In this document: piece after piece, positions 18,445 through 32,641 of the stretch
Numbering within the stretch: the first letter of the stretch is position 1
How the letters are laid out: each line of letters starts with the position of its first letter
Source: Mesostigma viride
Taxonomy: Eukaryota; Streptophyta; Mesostigmatophyceae; Mesostigmatales; Mesostigmataceae
NCBI GenBank assembly: GCA_009746045.1
Contig: RPFO01001651.1
Location: 1 to 39,877, forward strand
DNA length: 39,877 nucleotides
Direction: 5' to 3'
Program-made: the position numbers and the translations under genes
The notes under the pieces: model-generated
What the model was told of the DNA's origin: nothing
The model's database searches: none
Seen by the model: only the letters and a program-made list of their open reading frames with translations

Positions 18445-18684
18445 CTATTCCTCGGAATAGTTTTTTTTTATCCATTCCACAAACGCGTTTGTCACAAACA
18501 CCTTCCATGCTTTCTCAAGAACTTGTCCCCCTGATGTTTTTGAGTATTCAAACTCGTCATCCGAAGAAACCAACTCCGGCACATCCTCCGAGAGGGTCTC
18601 TAAATTGTCATCGGCTTTCCTTTTGCGCTTGTGGTTTCCGAAGCATTTTTTTGGTTCTTCTTCTGACATTTGTTCTGCAACCAT
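18445..18684 (-). CDS. Small acidic/basic protein of unknown function
   Basis: The product is about 79 residues from the ATG at 18684, or fewer if a GGTTGCAG acceptor at about 18669 is used and MSEEEPKKCFGNHKRKRKAD is the start. It contains a strong nuclear-localisation-type patch KRKRKADD, an acidic middle (LSEDVPELVSSDDEFEYS) and a helical end (VLEKAWKVFVTNAFVEWIKK). The frame is intact. It is the first of the compact minus-strand cluster, 68 bases before the MYND gene. Upstream lie the 18796-19198 repeats. No family was recognised. Confidence 0.4.
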   Translation of the reverse strand: MVAEQMSEEEPKKCFGNHKRKRKADDNLETLSEDVPELVSSDDEFEYSKTSGGQVLEKAWKVFVTNAFVEWIKKNYSEE

Positions 18685-18795
18685 GGAGTCATTTCGAGGG
18701 GGGTGTGGTTTAACGGGTGCAGATTTAAAGTAATTTGTTTTAGGTGAACGATGGTAAAAACTTCATTAGATATTTTAAACGAACGAGAAGCAACA

Positions 18796-19198
18796 GAAAC
18801 GACGGCGGGCGTAACTATCATGGGAAACTTTGATATCACAAGATCACAATGGACACGAACGCGCTGCAACTTTCACGACATATTCTTCGACATCGAAAAT
18901 AAAAAAGAAACGACGGCGGGCGTAACTATCATGAAACATTGATCTTACAAGAAGCTGACGGGGATGCAACTTTCACGACAAACACTTCGACATCGAAGAT
19001 GCAAAAGAAACGACGGCGGGCGTAACTATCATGGAAAGATTGAGCTTACAAGATGACAAGTTAACTGACGGGGGTGCATCTTTCACGAGATATATTTCGA
19101 CATCGAAAAGGCAAAAGAAACGACGGCGGGCGTAACTAGCACAACCAATGTTGGTCATGTGCTCTTCCAGTAAGACAAGAAACGACGGCGGGCGTAAC
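18796..19198 (-). repeat. Tandem repeat with five copies of the GC-rich motif
   Basis: GAAACGACGGCGGGCGTAAC occurs at 18796, 18907, 19007, 19117 and 19179 (each 20 bp, identical). The first four are embedded in a 100-111-bp unit that also carries TTTCACGA and the palindrome TTCGACATCGAA. This block lies just upstream of the minus-strand cluster, possibly in a 5' intron, and keeps the intronic orientation. Confidence 0.85.
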
Positions 19199-19253
19199 TA
19201 TCACACGGTCCAGGAAGAGTGACGTTGGCAGAATTATGGTGTTTGTAAAAGGG

Positions 19254-21266
<2,013 letters not shown>

Positions 21267-21289
21267 TTTAGCCACATCGTGTTTTGTTC

Positions 21290-22090
21290 TTGGATTGATG
21301 ACGCACCGCACGCAACGCTCGTGACCTGCACCCGCAGGCGAAAAAGAACGAACCACAATGATAGCATGGTTGTGAGTGACAATTGACGACATCACGCTAC
21401 AAGGAGCATGACGCAAAAGGGATTAAAAATCGGCATGAAAAACCTGGTGAAAAATAAGAGGGAGAGGGGGGGAGAGGGAGAGGGAGAGAGAGTCGTCGTT
21501 CAGGAAGCCGGCATGACGCAAAATGGGATGAATACTCAACATGACAGGTGAAAAAACATGAGAAAAACAACGTACATAAAATCCCGCAACTCACTCTTGT
21601 TGTTGCTGATGCTGCTGTCGTTGTTCTTGTTGTCAGGCCCGTTGTTCTTGATTTCCAAAGAAGAAAGCCGTGAAGCTGCTCGTACGCAACGACCGTGACC
21701 TGCACCCGCAGGCGAAAAAGAACGAACCACAATGATAGTATTGTTGTGAGTGACAATTGACGACATCACGCTACAAAGAGCATGACGCAAAAGGGATTTA
21801 AAATCGGCATGAAAAACCTGGTGAAAAATAAGAGGGAGAGGGGGGGAGAGGGAGAGGGAGAGAGAGTCGTCGTTCAGGAAGCCGTCATGACGCAAAATGG
21901 GATGAATACTCAACATGCCAGGTGAAAAAAAATTAGGAAAACCACGTACGTAAAATCCCGCAACTCACTCTTGTTGTTGCTGATGCTGCTGTCGTTGTTG
22001 TTGTTGTCAGGCCCGTTGTTCTTGATTTCCAAAGAAGAAAGCCGTGAAGCTGCTCGTACGCATTATGGGGGCTGCACCCGCAGGCGAAAA
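21290..22090. repeat. 374-bp tandem duplication, two full copies plus a partial
   Basis: Landmarks recur 374 bases apart, for example CATCACGCTACAA at 21391 and 21765, as do GAGGGAGAGGGGGGGAGAGG and TTGTTGTTGCTGATGCTGCT. A third partial copy ends near 22090. The minus-strand frames match across copies but have no recognisable domain. Confidence 0.8.
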
Positions 22091-22200
22091 AGAACGTGGA
22101 CCACAGTCGGTCACTGGACGTGCGGTGGCGGGCGTGGTGGGCGCATCCGGCGGTGCGCGCCTGCAAAACACCGCATCAATTACCTGGGCGGGCAGGGTGC

Positions 22201-22949
22201 GCACCTTCCAAAGTCCCTGGTGTGTGTCAGTGCAGCGTCGACATGGCATGCGTGGAGGATATTTGCGTACGTACGACGAATCATGTGAAACGACTGGTCC
22301 AACCTGAAAAATTTTAAATTTTTTCCGTGTCCAGTAACGGTCCTAGGTTGCACCCGCGGGCCGTTCCGACAGCTGTACAGAAAAGATCACAAAGATACGC
22401 CGCGCAACGACGCCTGTGCCCGGCAAATCATTTGTGAGCCCGGAACTGAACAGTCACTGCAAATGTCGAGTATTTATTGCTCAACCCCACAAAAAAGCGT
22501 TCCGGACCTGTTCGAAGCGAAGAGCACTGACAGGGATCGGACCCGAGCCAGATTTGTGTGCGGACCATGATGGCTGGCCTCCCTCACTCCGCAACCTCAC
22601 TCTGGACGCAGGTTCGAATCCTGTCAGTGCTATTCGCTTCGAACAGTTCCGGAACGCTTTTTTTGGGGGGTGGAGCAATAGATTTTCGACGTTTGTAGTG
22701 ACTGTTCAGTTCCCGACTCACATTTGCCGGGCACTGGCGTCATTCCGCGGCGTATCTTTCTGATCTATTCTGTACAGCTGCCGGAACGGCCCGCGGGTGC
22801 AACCTAGGACCGTTACTGGACACGGCAAAAATTCAAAATTTTTCAGGTTGGACCAGTCGTTTCAGATGATTCGTCGTACGTACGCAAATATCCTCCACGC
22901 ATGCCATGTCGACGCTGCACTGACACACACCAGGGACTTTGGAAGGTGC
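22201..22949. repeat. 749-bp foldback (palindromic) element
   Basis: The left half from GCACCTTCCAAAGTCC (22201) and the right half ending in GGAAGGTGC (22949) are imperfect reverse complements almost to the centre near 22575. Landmarks in both arms include GTCGACATGGCATGCGTGGA and GGTCCTAGGTTGCACCCGCG. No target duplication is visible. The innermost arms resemble the T-arm end of a tRNA. Confidence 0.85.
22611..22621 (+). promoter_or_regulatory. Perfect RNA polymerase III B-box
   Basis: GGTTCGAATCC matches the B-box consensus exactly, preceded by GCA and followed by TGTCAGTGC as in a tRNA T-arm. The opposite arm, on the minus strand, has a diverged version (GGTCCGATCC). There is no D-arm or anticodon arm at proper spacing, so this marks a tRNA-derived repeat rather than a tRNA gene. 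Confidence 0.5.
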
Positions 22950-23884
22950 CGTAAGAATTGTCTTGCGAAATGAAAGCTTAGCCGTATGCACTGTTCTGAA
23001 AAATCTGATTTGTAAAAATGGAGAAAAAAAAAAAAAAGGGAAAAAAACAAAAAAAAAAGAACCCTGAAAACTGACATGCCGCGAAAAGGATTCGACACGG
23101 CGACTGCCGGTCTCATCCAGGTATTGGAGTAGGGTGTAGATCCCCACCGGGGGTGTAGATCCCCCTGCTATTCGCTCGAACAGTTCTGGATGTACCATCC
23201 TACATGCTATTGTACAATATATAGTGGTAACGGAGAAAAAAAAATGAAGAGACGACAAAAATGCCTTTGCACCAATAGGAGTCGACACTGCGTGTTCAGA
23301 CTCCAAGTACTCGGGCACCCACACCTGCCGGGGGAGTACATTGTAATGCTATTCACTAGAACAGTTCCGGATGTAGCGTTAGTGATGATGTTGTACAATA
23401 TATTCCAATCACGTTTGTCAGAGTGTGCGTTTTTCCGACATGTAGGGCAGGTTGTACAACATTCTGTGCGCCAACCATGTGTACTACATGTATCGATTAG
23501 TATCACTACATGTATATTCCGTCATGATCGCAGGATTAGTAACTACTGGGCTACATGTTAGTGTACCCTTACTAGGCTACTATGTAGAACCTTCAGAACC
23601 TGATTCTACCTTCCAAAATTCTAATTATGCGCCATGGATCAGTTCTGAAATGTAGAACGAGCCTACGTGGAGGGCATGACATCAGTCCAGCTGGCACCGC
23701 CGCGCACCATGACCGAGGGAACACGCCGTCACGTGCATGTAATGCAATGTTTGGAGACGACGGGCATGCATGCATGGTTAATTTTTGGCGGCGAATATTT
23801 TCCGCGCCAAAAAAATTCCGCGGTACCCTCCGTACCGTGAAAAGTGGGTGCACGGTGCGCGCACCCCTTGCGGAAGTGGCCATG
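22950..23884. other. Intergenic DNA with related short repeats and an A-rich tract
   Basis: This contains an A-rich tract at 23020-23060 and two relatives of the foldback core (GCTATTCGCTCGAACAGTTC near 23167; GCTATTCACTAGAACAGTTC near 23349). No gene is supported. The minus-strand frame across 22833-23324 is a repeat translation. Confidence 0.45.
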
Positions 23885-24022
23885 GCGACTGCTTTTAGAC
23901 GAAACGTGACAAATCTGGCTCGCGGAAAGCAGAAAAAATGCTCGATTCTTGGAGAAAATTAGTTACTGATTCTAATTTATGGTGGGATAGTTGCGATCTA
24001 TAATGTCGCGGGCTCTTTTTCT

Positions 24023-24528
24023 TTACCATCGGCAGGGGGGGTCCGGCCTGAATTTCTGTCGGGATGAATAAAGTATAATGGATGCCTGCAGGTGTGATTG
24101 TCGATTGTTGCCAGTTTTGATGGTCCTAATGGAAGCTAGTTTAATGATGTTTCTAAAGCCGTAAAAATTCCCGCTGCTATCTTTACCTTTCCCGTCATTT
24201 TGCGGTAAGATAACATTAGGCCTGCGCCATGCGCGCCCGACCTCTCCATGAAAGGGTGGCCTTTCTTGTGCGCCTGGGCACGAATAAATGCCCGTTATGG
24301 TACGTTCTTGTATTAAACGTCCTAAGATAGCGCTTTCCTGCTTTCTTACCTCGTTGAGCGTAAGCTTTTTGCCTTCTTTCCGGCCAGATGCAGCCATGAA
24401 GTTGCGGGTCCTGGCGCTGCATCGCTGGATTCCTGGATGTTTTTAAGCAAGTTCGTCTGTGACGTGGCTGGCTTGCTGCAGCGCGTGGCCCACAACCTGT
24501 CGGGAAGGTGTAATGCTTTTATTTCCAT
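24023..24528 (-). pseudogene. Relic ORF in the left arm
   Basis: From the ATG at 24528 the minus strand reads MEIKALHLPDRLWATRCSKP. After a one-base shift near 24370 it reads KKLTLNEVRKQESAILGRLI, then PNVILPQNDGKGKDSSGNFY and GFRNIIKLASIRTIKTGN. The same peptide order is encoded outward in the right arm at 36593-37230 with stops. A G-box/TATA promoter lies about 310 bases upstream. Presence in both arms follows from the arm duplication and is not evidence of selection. No family was recognised. Confidence 0.3.
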
Positions 24529-24837
24529 GCTTCTCTGAAATTTCTTTTGCTTTATAGACAGTTGTGTTCGAGGAAATTCACGCGGTCTTCCTAAGCAGCG
24601 GCATCATTTTCCCCAGACACTGACGAGCTGGCACCTGTCTCCTAAAGAGAGCGGCTCGTGCTTGTTAGAAAGGAGGCAGTGTGCATTTTGCGGGACACAA
24701 TGCTTTGGTGGCACATGCGTCAGGTAGGCTGTTCCAATGGTCTCTTCACCTTTCCCACTGAGTAAATGTTAGCATTTGTCATGCTAACCAGAGCAGCTAG
24801 CCACAGGTTGGCTGGATAAAAAGTCAGCTTATTTTCT

Positions 24838-24869
24838 CTTTATATACTGCGTGTGTGGTCCTCCACGTG
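24838..24869 (-). promoter_or_regulatory. Outward TATA box and G-box in the left arm
   Basis: Minus-strand TATATAAAG (24846-24838) lies 17 bases downstream of CACGTG (24869-24864), pointing to the relic ORF at 24528. The same pair is found in the right arm. Confidence 0.5.
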
Positions 24870-25065
24870 TCCGGCTTGTTGGGCATTTTGGAAGAGGGTT
24901 TATAATGTGTTGTTGGGTGGAACAACTTGGTTGTTGGCACAAAATCACACATTATTAGCCTGAGATAGGCATGACATATGCTGCTCAGGCGTGTCGTCCT
25001 ACCAGCCTTGTTGTTAAGGGTAGACTCACAAGGCTGGCTGTGCCGATGGAGGGGTGGGGCGTGCT

Positions 25066-25204
25066 AGCCCCCCCCCACACCCACGCATGCATGCTAGCCC
25101 ACCCCCACACCCACGCATGCATGCTAGCCCCGGCCCCGGCCCCCCCACACCCACGCATGCATGCCAGCCCACCCCCACACCCACGCGTGCATGCCAGCCC
25201 ACCC
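25066..25204 (-). repeat. GCATGCATGC minisatellite, short array
   Basis: About four to five units of roughly 28-34 bp share CACACCCACGCATGCATGC. The right arm carries a much longer version in opposite orientation. Confidence 0.85.
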
Positions 25205-25492
25205 CTAGCTTGAGCGTGCTTGTAAAGTTTTTGCATGGTTTATTAAAATGAGTGGAATATGTATTTATTGCATAATGTTAATTTTATCATGAATGAAAAT
25301 GGTCAACATTGCCGAAGTGCCCCTAAATTGCTCAATATTGTGTGCTCAAGAATTCAATGAGGATTGTCATCATGGAAACCCGCACAAATTCACGATTCCG
25401 GGCATGCATGTGAAAGTATCAAGAACAATTTTCAATTAAGAATGGTATCTCATTGTTCCATGAATCAATATGACTCCATGTACGTAGACAAG

Positions 25493-28400
25493 CCATGATG
25501 ACCCATGGGAGCCTAAATCCTCATCATTTACAGACACCCATGTACGTAGGGCCATGATGACACCATGGAGCCTGAATCCTCATCATTAAATACATAAATG
25601 CCACCATGTACGTAGACGGGCCATGATGACACCATGGGAGCCTGAATCCTCATCATTAATTACATAAATGCCAACCATGTACGTAGACGGGCCATGATGA
25701 CACCATGGGAGCCTGAATCCTCATCATTTTTCATACATCCATGTACGTAGACGGGCCATGATGACACCATGGGAGCCTGAATCCTCATCATTAATTACAT
25801 ACATGCCAACAATGTACGTAGACAGCCATGATGACACCATGGGAGCCTGAATCCTCATCATTTTTTTAATGAGACATCCATGTACGTAGGCCAGCCATGA
25901 TGACACCATGGGAGCCTGAATCCTCATCATTTTTCTTTGACATCCATGTACGTAGGCCAGCCATGATGACACCATGGGAGCCTGAATCCTCATCATTAAT
26001 TACATAAATGCCAACCATGTACGTAGACAAGCCATGATGACACCATGGGAGCCTGAATCCTCATCATTAAATACATAAATGCCACCCATGTACGTAGACG
26101 GGCCATGATGACACCATGGGAGCCTGAATCCTCATCATTAATTACATAAATGCCAACCATGTACATACACGGGCCAATGATGACACCATGGGAGCCTGAA
26201 TCCTCATCATTAAATACATAAATGCCAACCATGTACGTAGGCCAGCCATGATGACACCATGGGAGCCTGAATCCTCATCATTAATTTCATACATGCCAAC
26301 AACACGTAGACGGGCCATAATGACACCATGGGAGCCTGAATCCTCATCATTTTTTTTATGAGACATCCATGTACGTAGGCCAGCCATGATGACACCATGG
26401 GAGCCTGAATCCTCATCATTTTTTTCTGAGACATCCATGTACGTAGGCCAGCCATGATGACACCATGGGAGCCTGAATCCTCATCATTAAATACATACAT
26501 GCCATCCATGTACGTAGACAGGCCATGATGACACCATGGGAGCCTGAATCCTCATCATTAATTACATAAATGCCAACCATGTACGTAGACGGGCCATGAT
26601 GACACCATGGGAGCCTGAATCCTCATCATTAATTACATACATGCCAACAATGTAGGTAGACAAGCCATGATGACACCATGGGAGCCTGAATCCTCATCAT
26701 TTTTTAATGAGACATCCATGTACATACGTAGGCCAGCCATGATGACACCATGGGAGCCTGAATCCTCATCATTTTTTTCTTTGACATCCATGTACGTAGG
26801 CCAGCCATGATGACACCATGGGAGCCTGAATCCTCCTCATTAATTACATAAATGCCAACCAGGTACGTAGACAAGCCATGATGACCCCATGGGAGCCTGA
26901 ATCCTCATCATTAATTACATAAATGCCATCCATGTACGTAGACGGGCCATGATGACACCATGGGAGCCTGAATCCTCATCATTAATTACATAAATGCCAT
27001 CCATGTACGTAGACGGGCCATGATGACACCATGGGAGCCTGAATCCTCATCATTAATTACATAAATGCCATTCATGTACGTAGACGGGCCATGATGACAC
27101 CATGGGAGCCTGAATCCTCATCATTAAAAAGTACATGCCATCCATGTACGTAGGCCAGCCATGATGACACCATGGGAGCCTAAATCCTCCTCATGAATTA
27201 CATAAATGCCAACCATGTACGTAGACAAGCCATGATGACACCATGGGAGCCTGAATCCTCATCATTAATTACATAAATGCCATCCATGTACGTACACAGG
27301 CGATGATGACACCATGGGAGCCTGAATCCTCATCATTTACTATTCCTTGACATCCATGTACGTAGACGGGCCATGATGACACCATGGGAGCCTGAATCCT
27401 CCTCATTAATTACATAAATGCCAACCAGGTACGTAGACAAGCCATGATGACACCATGGGAGCCTGAATCCTCATCATTAATTACATAAATGCCAACCATG
27501 TACGTAGACGGGCCATGATGACACCATGGGAGCCTGAATCCTCATCATTTTTTTTATGAGACATCCATGTACGTAGGCCAGCCATGATGACACCATGGGA
27601 GCCTGAATCCTCGTCATTTTTTTTCTTTGACATCCATGTACGTAGACGGGCCATGATGACACCATGGGAGCCTGAATCCTCATCATTAATTACATACATG
27701 CCAACAATGTAGGTAGACAAGCCATGATGACACCATGGGAGCCTGAATCCTCATCATTTTTTTAATGAGACATCCATGTACATACGTAGGCCAGCCATGA
27801 TGACACCATGGGAGCCTGAATCCTCATCATTTTTTTTTCTTTGACATCCATGTACGTAGGCCAGCCATGATGACACCATGGGAGCCTGAATCCTCGTCAT
27901 TTTTTTTTCTTTGACATCCATGTACGTAGACGGGCCATGATGACACCATGGGAGCCTGAATCCTCATCATTAATTACATACATGCCAACAATGTAGGTAG
28001 ACAAGCCATGATGACACCATGGGAGCCTGAATCCTCATCATTTTTTTAATGAGACATCCATGTACATACGTAGGCCAGCCATGATGACACCATGGGAGCC
28101 TGAATCCTCATCATTTTTTTTCTTTGACATCCATGTACGTAGGCCAGCCATGATGACACCATGGGAGCCTGAATCCTCCTCATTAATTACATAAATGCCA
28201 ACCAGGTACGTAGACAAGCCATGATGACCCCATGGGAGCCTAAATCCTCATCATTAAATACATAAATGCCACCCATGTACGTAGACGGGCCATGATGACA
28301 CCAATGGAGCCTGAATCCTCATCATTAATTACATAAATGCCAACCATGTACATACACGGGCAATGATGACACCATGGGAGCCTGAATCCTCATCATTAAA

Positions 28401-31400
28401 TACATAAATGCCAACCATGTACGTAGGCCAGCCATGATGACACTATGGGAGCCTGAATCCTCATCATTAATTTCATACATGCCAACAACACGTAGACGGG
28501 CCATAATGACACCACGGGAGCCTGAATCCTCATCATTTATTTTATGAGACATCCATGTACGTAGGCCAGCCATGATGACACCATGGGAGCCTGAATCCTC
28601 ATCATTTTTTTCTGAGACATCCATGTACGTAGGCCAGCCATGATGACACCATGGGAGCCTGAATCCTCCTCATTAATTACATAAATGCCAACCAGGTACG
28701 TAGACAAGCCATGATGACCCCATGGGAGCCTGAATCCTCATCATTAATTACATAAATGCCATCCATGTACGTAGACGGGCCATGATGACACCATGGGAGC
28801 CTGAATCCTCATCATTAATTACATAAATGCCATCCATGTACGTAGACGGGCCATGATGACACCATGGGAGCTTGAATCCTCATCATTAATTACATAAATG
28901 CCATTCATGTACGTAGACGGGCCATGATGACACCATGGGAGCCTGAATCCTCATCATTAAAAAAGTACATGCCATCCATGTACGTAGGCCAGCCATGATG
29001 ACACCATGGGAGCCTAAATCCTCCTCATGAATTACATAAATGCCAACCATGTACGTAGACAAGCCATGATGACACCATGGGAGCCTGAATCCTCATCATT
29101 AATTACATAAATGCCATCCATGTACGTACACAGGCGATGATGACACCATGGGAGCCTGAATCCTCATCATTTACTATTCCTTGACATCCATGTACGTAGA
29201 CGGGCCATGATGACACCATGGGAGCCTGAATCCTCCTCATTAATTACATAAATGCCAACCAGGTACGTAGACAAGCCATGATGACACCATGGGAGCCTGA
29301 ATCCTCATCATTAATTACATAAATGCCAACCATGTACGTAGACGGGCCATGATGACACCATGGGAGCCTGAATCCTCATCATTTTTTTTATGAGACATCC
29401 ATGTACGTAGGCCAGCCATGATGACACCATGGGAGCCTGAATCCTCATCATTAATTACATAAATGCCATCCATGTACGTACACAGGCGATGATGACACCA
29501 TGGGAGCCTGAATCCTCATCATTTACTATTCCTTGACATCCATGTACGTAGACGGGCCATGATGACACCATGGGAGCCTGAATCCTCCTCATTAATTACA
29601 TAAATGCCAACCAGGTACGTAGACAAGCCATGATGACACCATGGGAGCCTGAATCCTCATCATTAATTACATAAATGCCATCCATGTACGTAGACGGGCC
29701 ATGATGACACCATGGGAGCCTGAATCCTCATCATTAATTACATAAATGCCATCCATGTACGTAGACGGGCCATGATGACACCATGGGAGCTTGAATCCTC
29801 ATCATTAATTACATAAATGCCATTCATGTACGTAGACGGGCCATGATGACACCATGGGAGCCTGAATCCTCATCATTAAAAAAGTACATGCCATCCATGT
29901 ACGTAGGCCAGCCATGATGACACCATGGGAGCCTAAATCCTCCTCATGAATTACATAAATGCCAACCATGTACGTAGACAAGCCATGATGACACCATGGG
30001 AGCCTGAATCCTCATCATTAATTACATAAATGCCATCCATGTACGTACACAGGCGATGATGACACCATGGGAGCCTGAATCCTCATCATTTACTATTCCT
30101 TGACATCCATGTACGTAGACGGGCCATGATGACACCATGGGAGCCTGAATCCTCCTCATTAATTACATAAATGCCAACCAGGTACGTAGACAAGCCATGA
30201 TGACACCATGGGAGCCTGAATCCTCATCATTAATTACATAAATGCCAACCATGTACGTAGACGGGCCATGATGACACCATGGGAGCCTGAATCCTCATCA
30301 TTTTTTTTATGAGACATCCATGTACGTAGGCCAGCCATGATGACACCATGGGAGCCTGAATCCTCATCATTAATTACATAAATGCCATCCATGTACGTAC
30401 ACAGGCGATGATGACACCATGGGAGCCTGAATCCTCATCATTTACTATTCCTTGACATCCATGTACGTAGACGGGCCATGATGACACCATGGGAGCCTGA
30501 ATCCTCCTCATTAATTACATAAATGCCAACCAGGTACGTAGACAAGCCATGATGACACCATGGGAGCCTGAATCCTCATCATTAATTACATAAATGCCAA
30601 CCATGTACGTAGACGGGCCATGATGACACCATGGGAGCCTGAATCCTCATCATTTTTTTATGAGACATCCATGTACGTAGGCCAGCCATGATGACACCAT
30701 GGGAGCCTGAATCCTCGTCATTTTTTTTTCTTTGACATCCATGTACGTAGACGGGCCATGATGACACCATGGGAGCCTGAATCCTCATCATTAATTACAT
30801 ACATGCCAACAATGTAGGTAGACAAGCCATGATGACACCATGGGAGCCTGAATCCTCATCATTTTTTTAATGAGACATCCATGTACATACGTAGGCCAGC
30901 CATGATGACACCATGGGAGCCTGAATCCTCATCATTTTTTTTTCTTTGACATCCATGTACGTAGGCCAGCCATGATGACACCATGGGAGCCTGAATCCTC
31001 GTCATTTTTTTTTCTTTGACATCCATGTACGTAGACGGGCCATGATGACACCATGGGAGCCTGAATCCTCATCATTAATTACATACATGCCAACAATGTA
31101 GGTAGACGGGCCATGATGACACCATGGGAGCCTGAATCCTCATCATTTTTTTAATGAGACATCCATGTACATACGTAGGCCAGCCATGATGACACCATGG
31201 GAGCCTGAATCCTCATCATTTTTTTTTCTTTGACATCCATGTACGTAGGCCAGCCATGATGACACCATGGGAGCCTGAATCCTCCTCATTAATTACATAA
31301 ATGCCAACCAGGTACGTAGACAAGCCATGATGACCCCATGGGAGCCTAAATCCTCATCATTAAATACATAAATGCCACCCATGTACGTAGACGGGCCATG

Positions 31401-32641
31401 ATGACACCAATGGAGCCTGAATCCTCATCATTAATTACATAAATGCCAACCATGTACATACACGGGCAATTATGACACCATGGGAGCCTGAATCCTCATC
31501 ATTAAATACATAAATGCCAACCATGTACGTAGGCCAGCCATGATGACACTATGGGAGCCTGAATCCTCATCATTAATTTCATACATGCCAACAACACGTA
31601 GACGGGCCATAATGACACCACGGGAGCCTGAATCCTCATCATTTATTTTATGAGACATCCATGTACGTAGGCCAGCCATGATGACACCATGGGAGCCTGA
31701 ATCCTCATCATTTTTTTCTGAGACATCCATGTACGTAGGCCAGCCATGATGACACCATGGGAGCCTGAATCCTCATCATTAAATACATACATGCCATCCA
31801 TGTACGTAGACAGGCCATGATGACACCATGGGAGCCTGAATCCTCATCATTAATTACATAAATGCCAACCATGTACGTAGACGGGCCATGATGACACCAT
31901 GGGAGCCTGAATCCTCATCATTAATTACATACATGCCAACAATGTAGGTAGACAAGCCATGATGACACCATGGGAGCCTGAATCCTCATCATTTTTTTAA
32001 TGAGACATCCATGTACATACGTAGGCCAGCCATGATGAAACCATGGGAGCCTGAATCCTCATCATTTTTTTTTCTTTGACATCCATGTACGTAGGCCAGC
32101 CATGATGACACCATGGGAGCCTGAATCCTCCTCATTAATTACATAAATGCCAACCAGGTACGTAGACAAGCCATGATGACCCCATGGGAGCCTGAATCCT
32201 CATCATTAATTACATAAATGCCATCCATGTACGTAGACGGGCCATGATGACACCATGGGAGCCTGAATCCTCCTCATTAATTACATACATGCCAACAATG
32301 TAGGTAGACAAGCCATGATGACACCATGGGAGCCTGAATCCTCATCATTAATTACATAAATGCCATTCATGTACGTAGACGGGCCATGATGACACCATGG
32401 GAGCCTGAATCCTCATCATTAAAAAAGTACATGCCATCCATGTACGTAGGCCAGCCATGATGACACCATGGGAGCCTAAATCCTCCTCATGAATTACATA
32501 AATGCCAACCATGTACGTAGGCCAGCCATGGAGACACCATGGGAGCCTGAATCCTCCTCATAAATTACATAAATGCCAACCATGTACGTAGACAAGCCAT
32601 GATGACACCATGGGAGCCTGAATCCTCATCATTAATTACAT
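25493..32641 (+). repeat. Minisatellite, left block (about 100 units)
   Basis: A conserved core (GCCATGATGACACCATGGGA then GCCTGAATCCTCATCAT) alternates with a few spacer types: TAATTACATAAATGCCAAC, TTTTTTATGAGACATC, TTTTCTTTGACATC, TACTATTCCTTGACATC and TAAAAAGTACATGCCATC. ATGTACGTAG follows most spacers. Longer blocks are repeated, for example a 919-bp higher-order period marked by the private variant GAGCTTGAATCC at 28868 and 29787. The frames (RIQAPMVSSW, NDEDSGSHGV) are repeat translations. Confidence 0.95.

Larger units (their letters stand above)
23885..25492 (+). repeat. Left arm of the foldback element
   Basis: This reads outward-in as the reverse complement of 37240-35291 with few substitutions over long stretches (for example around 24480-24760). 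It differs mainly in the number of GCATGCATGC-type repeats. Confidence 0.85.

Noticed and set aside
22525-22632. A tRNA gene in the centre of the small foldback element
   Set aside because: The T-arm and a 7-bp acceptor match are present, but the acceptor pairing comes from the palindrome itself. The length is over 100 bases, with no D-arm or anticodon arm at proper positions.
22833-23324. Minus-strand ORF with segments like FERIAGGSTPPVGIYTL
   Set aside because: It spans the foldback arm, an A-rich tract and short repeats. It has no splice support, and similar peptides recur from the repeat family.
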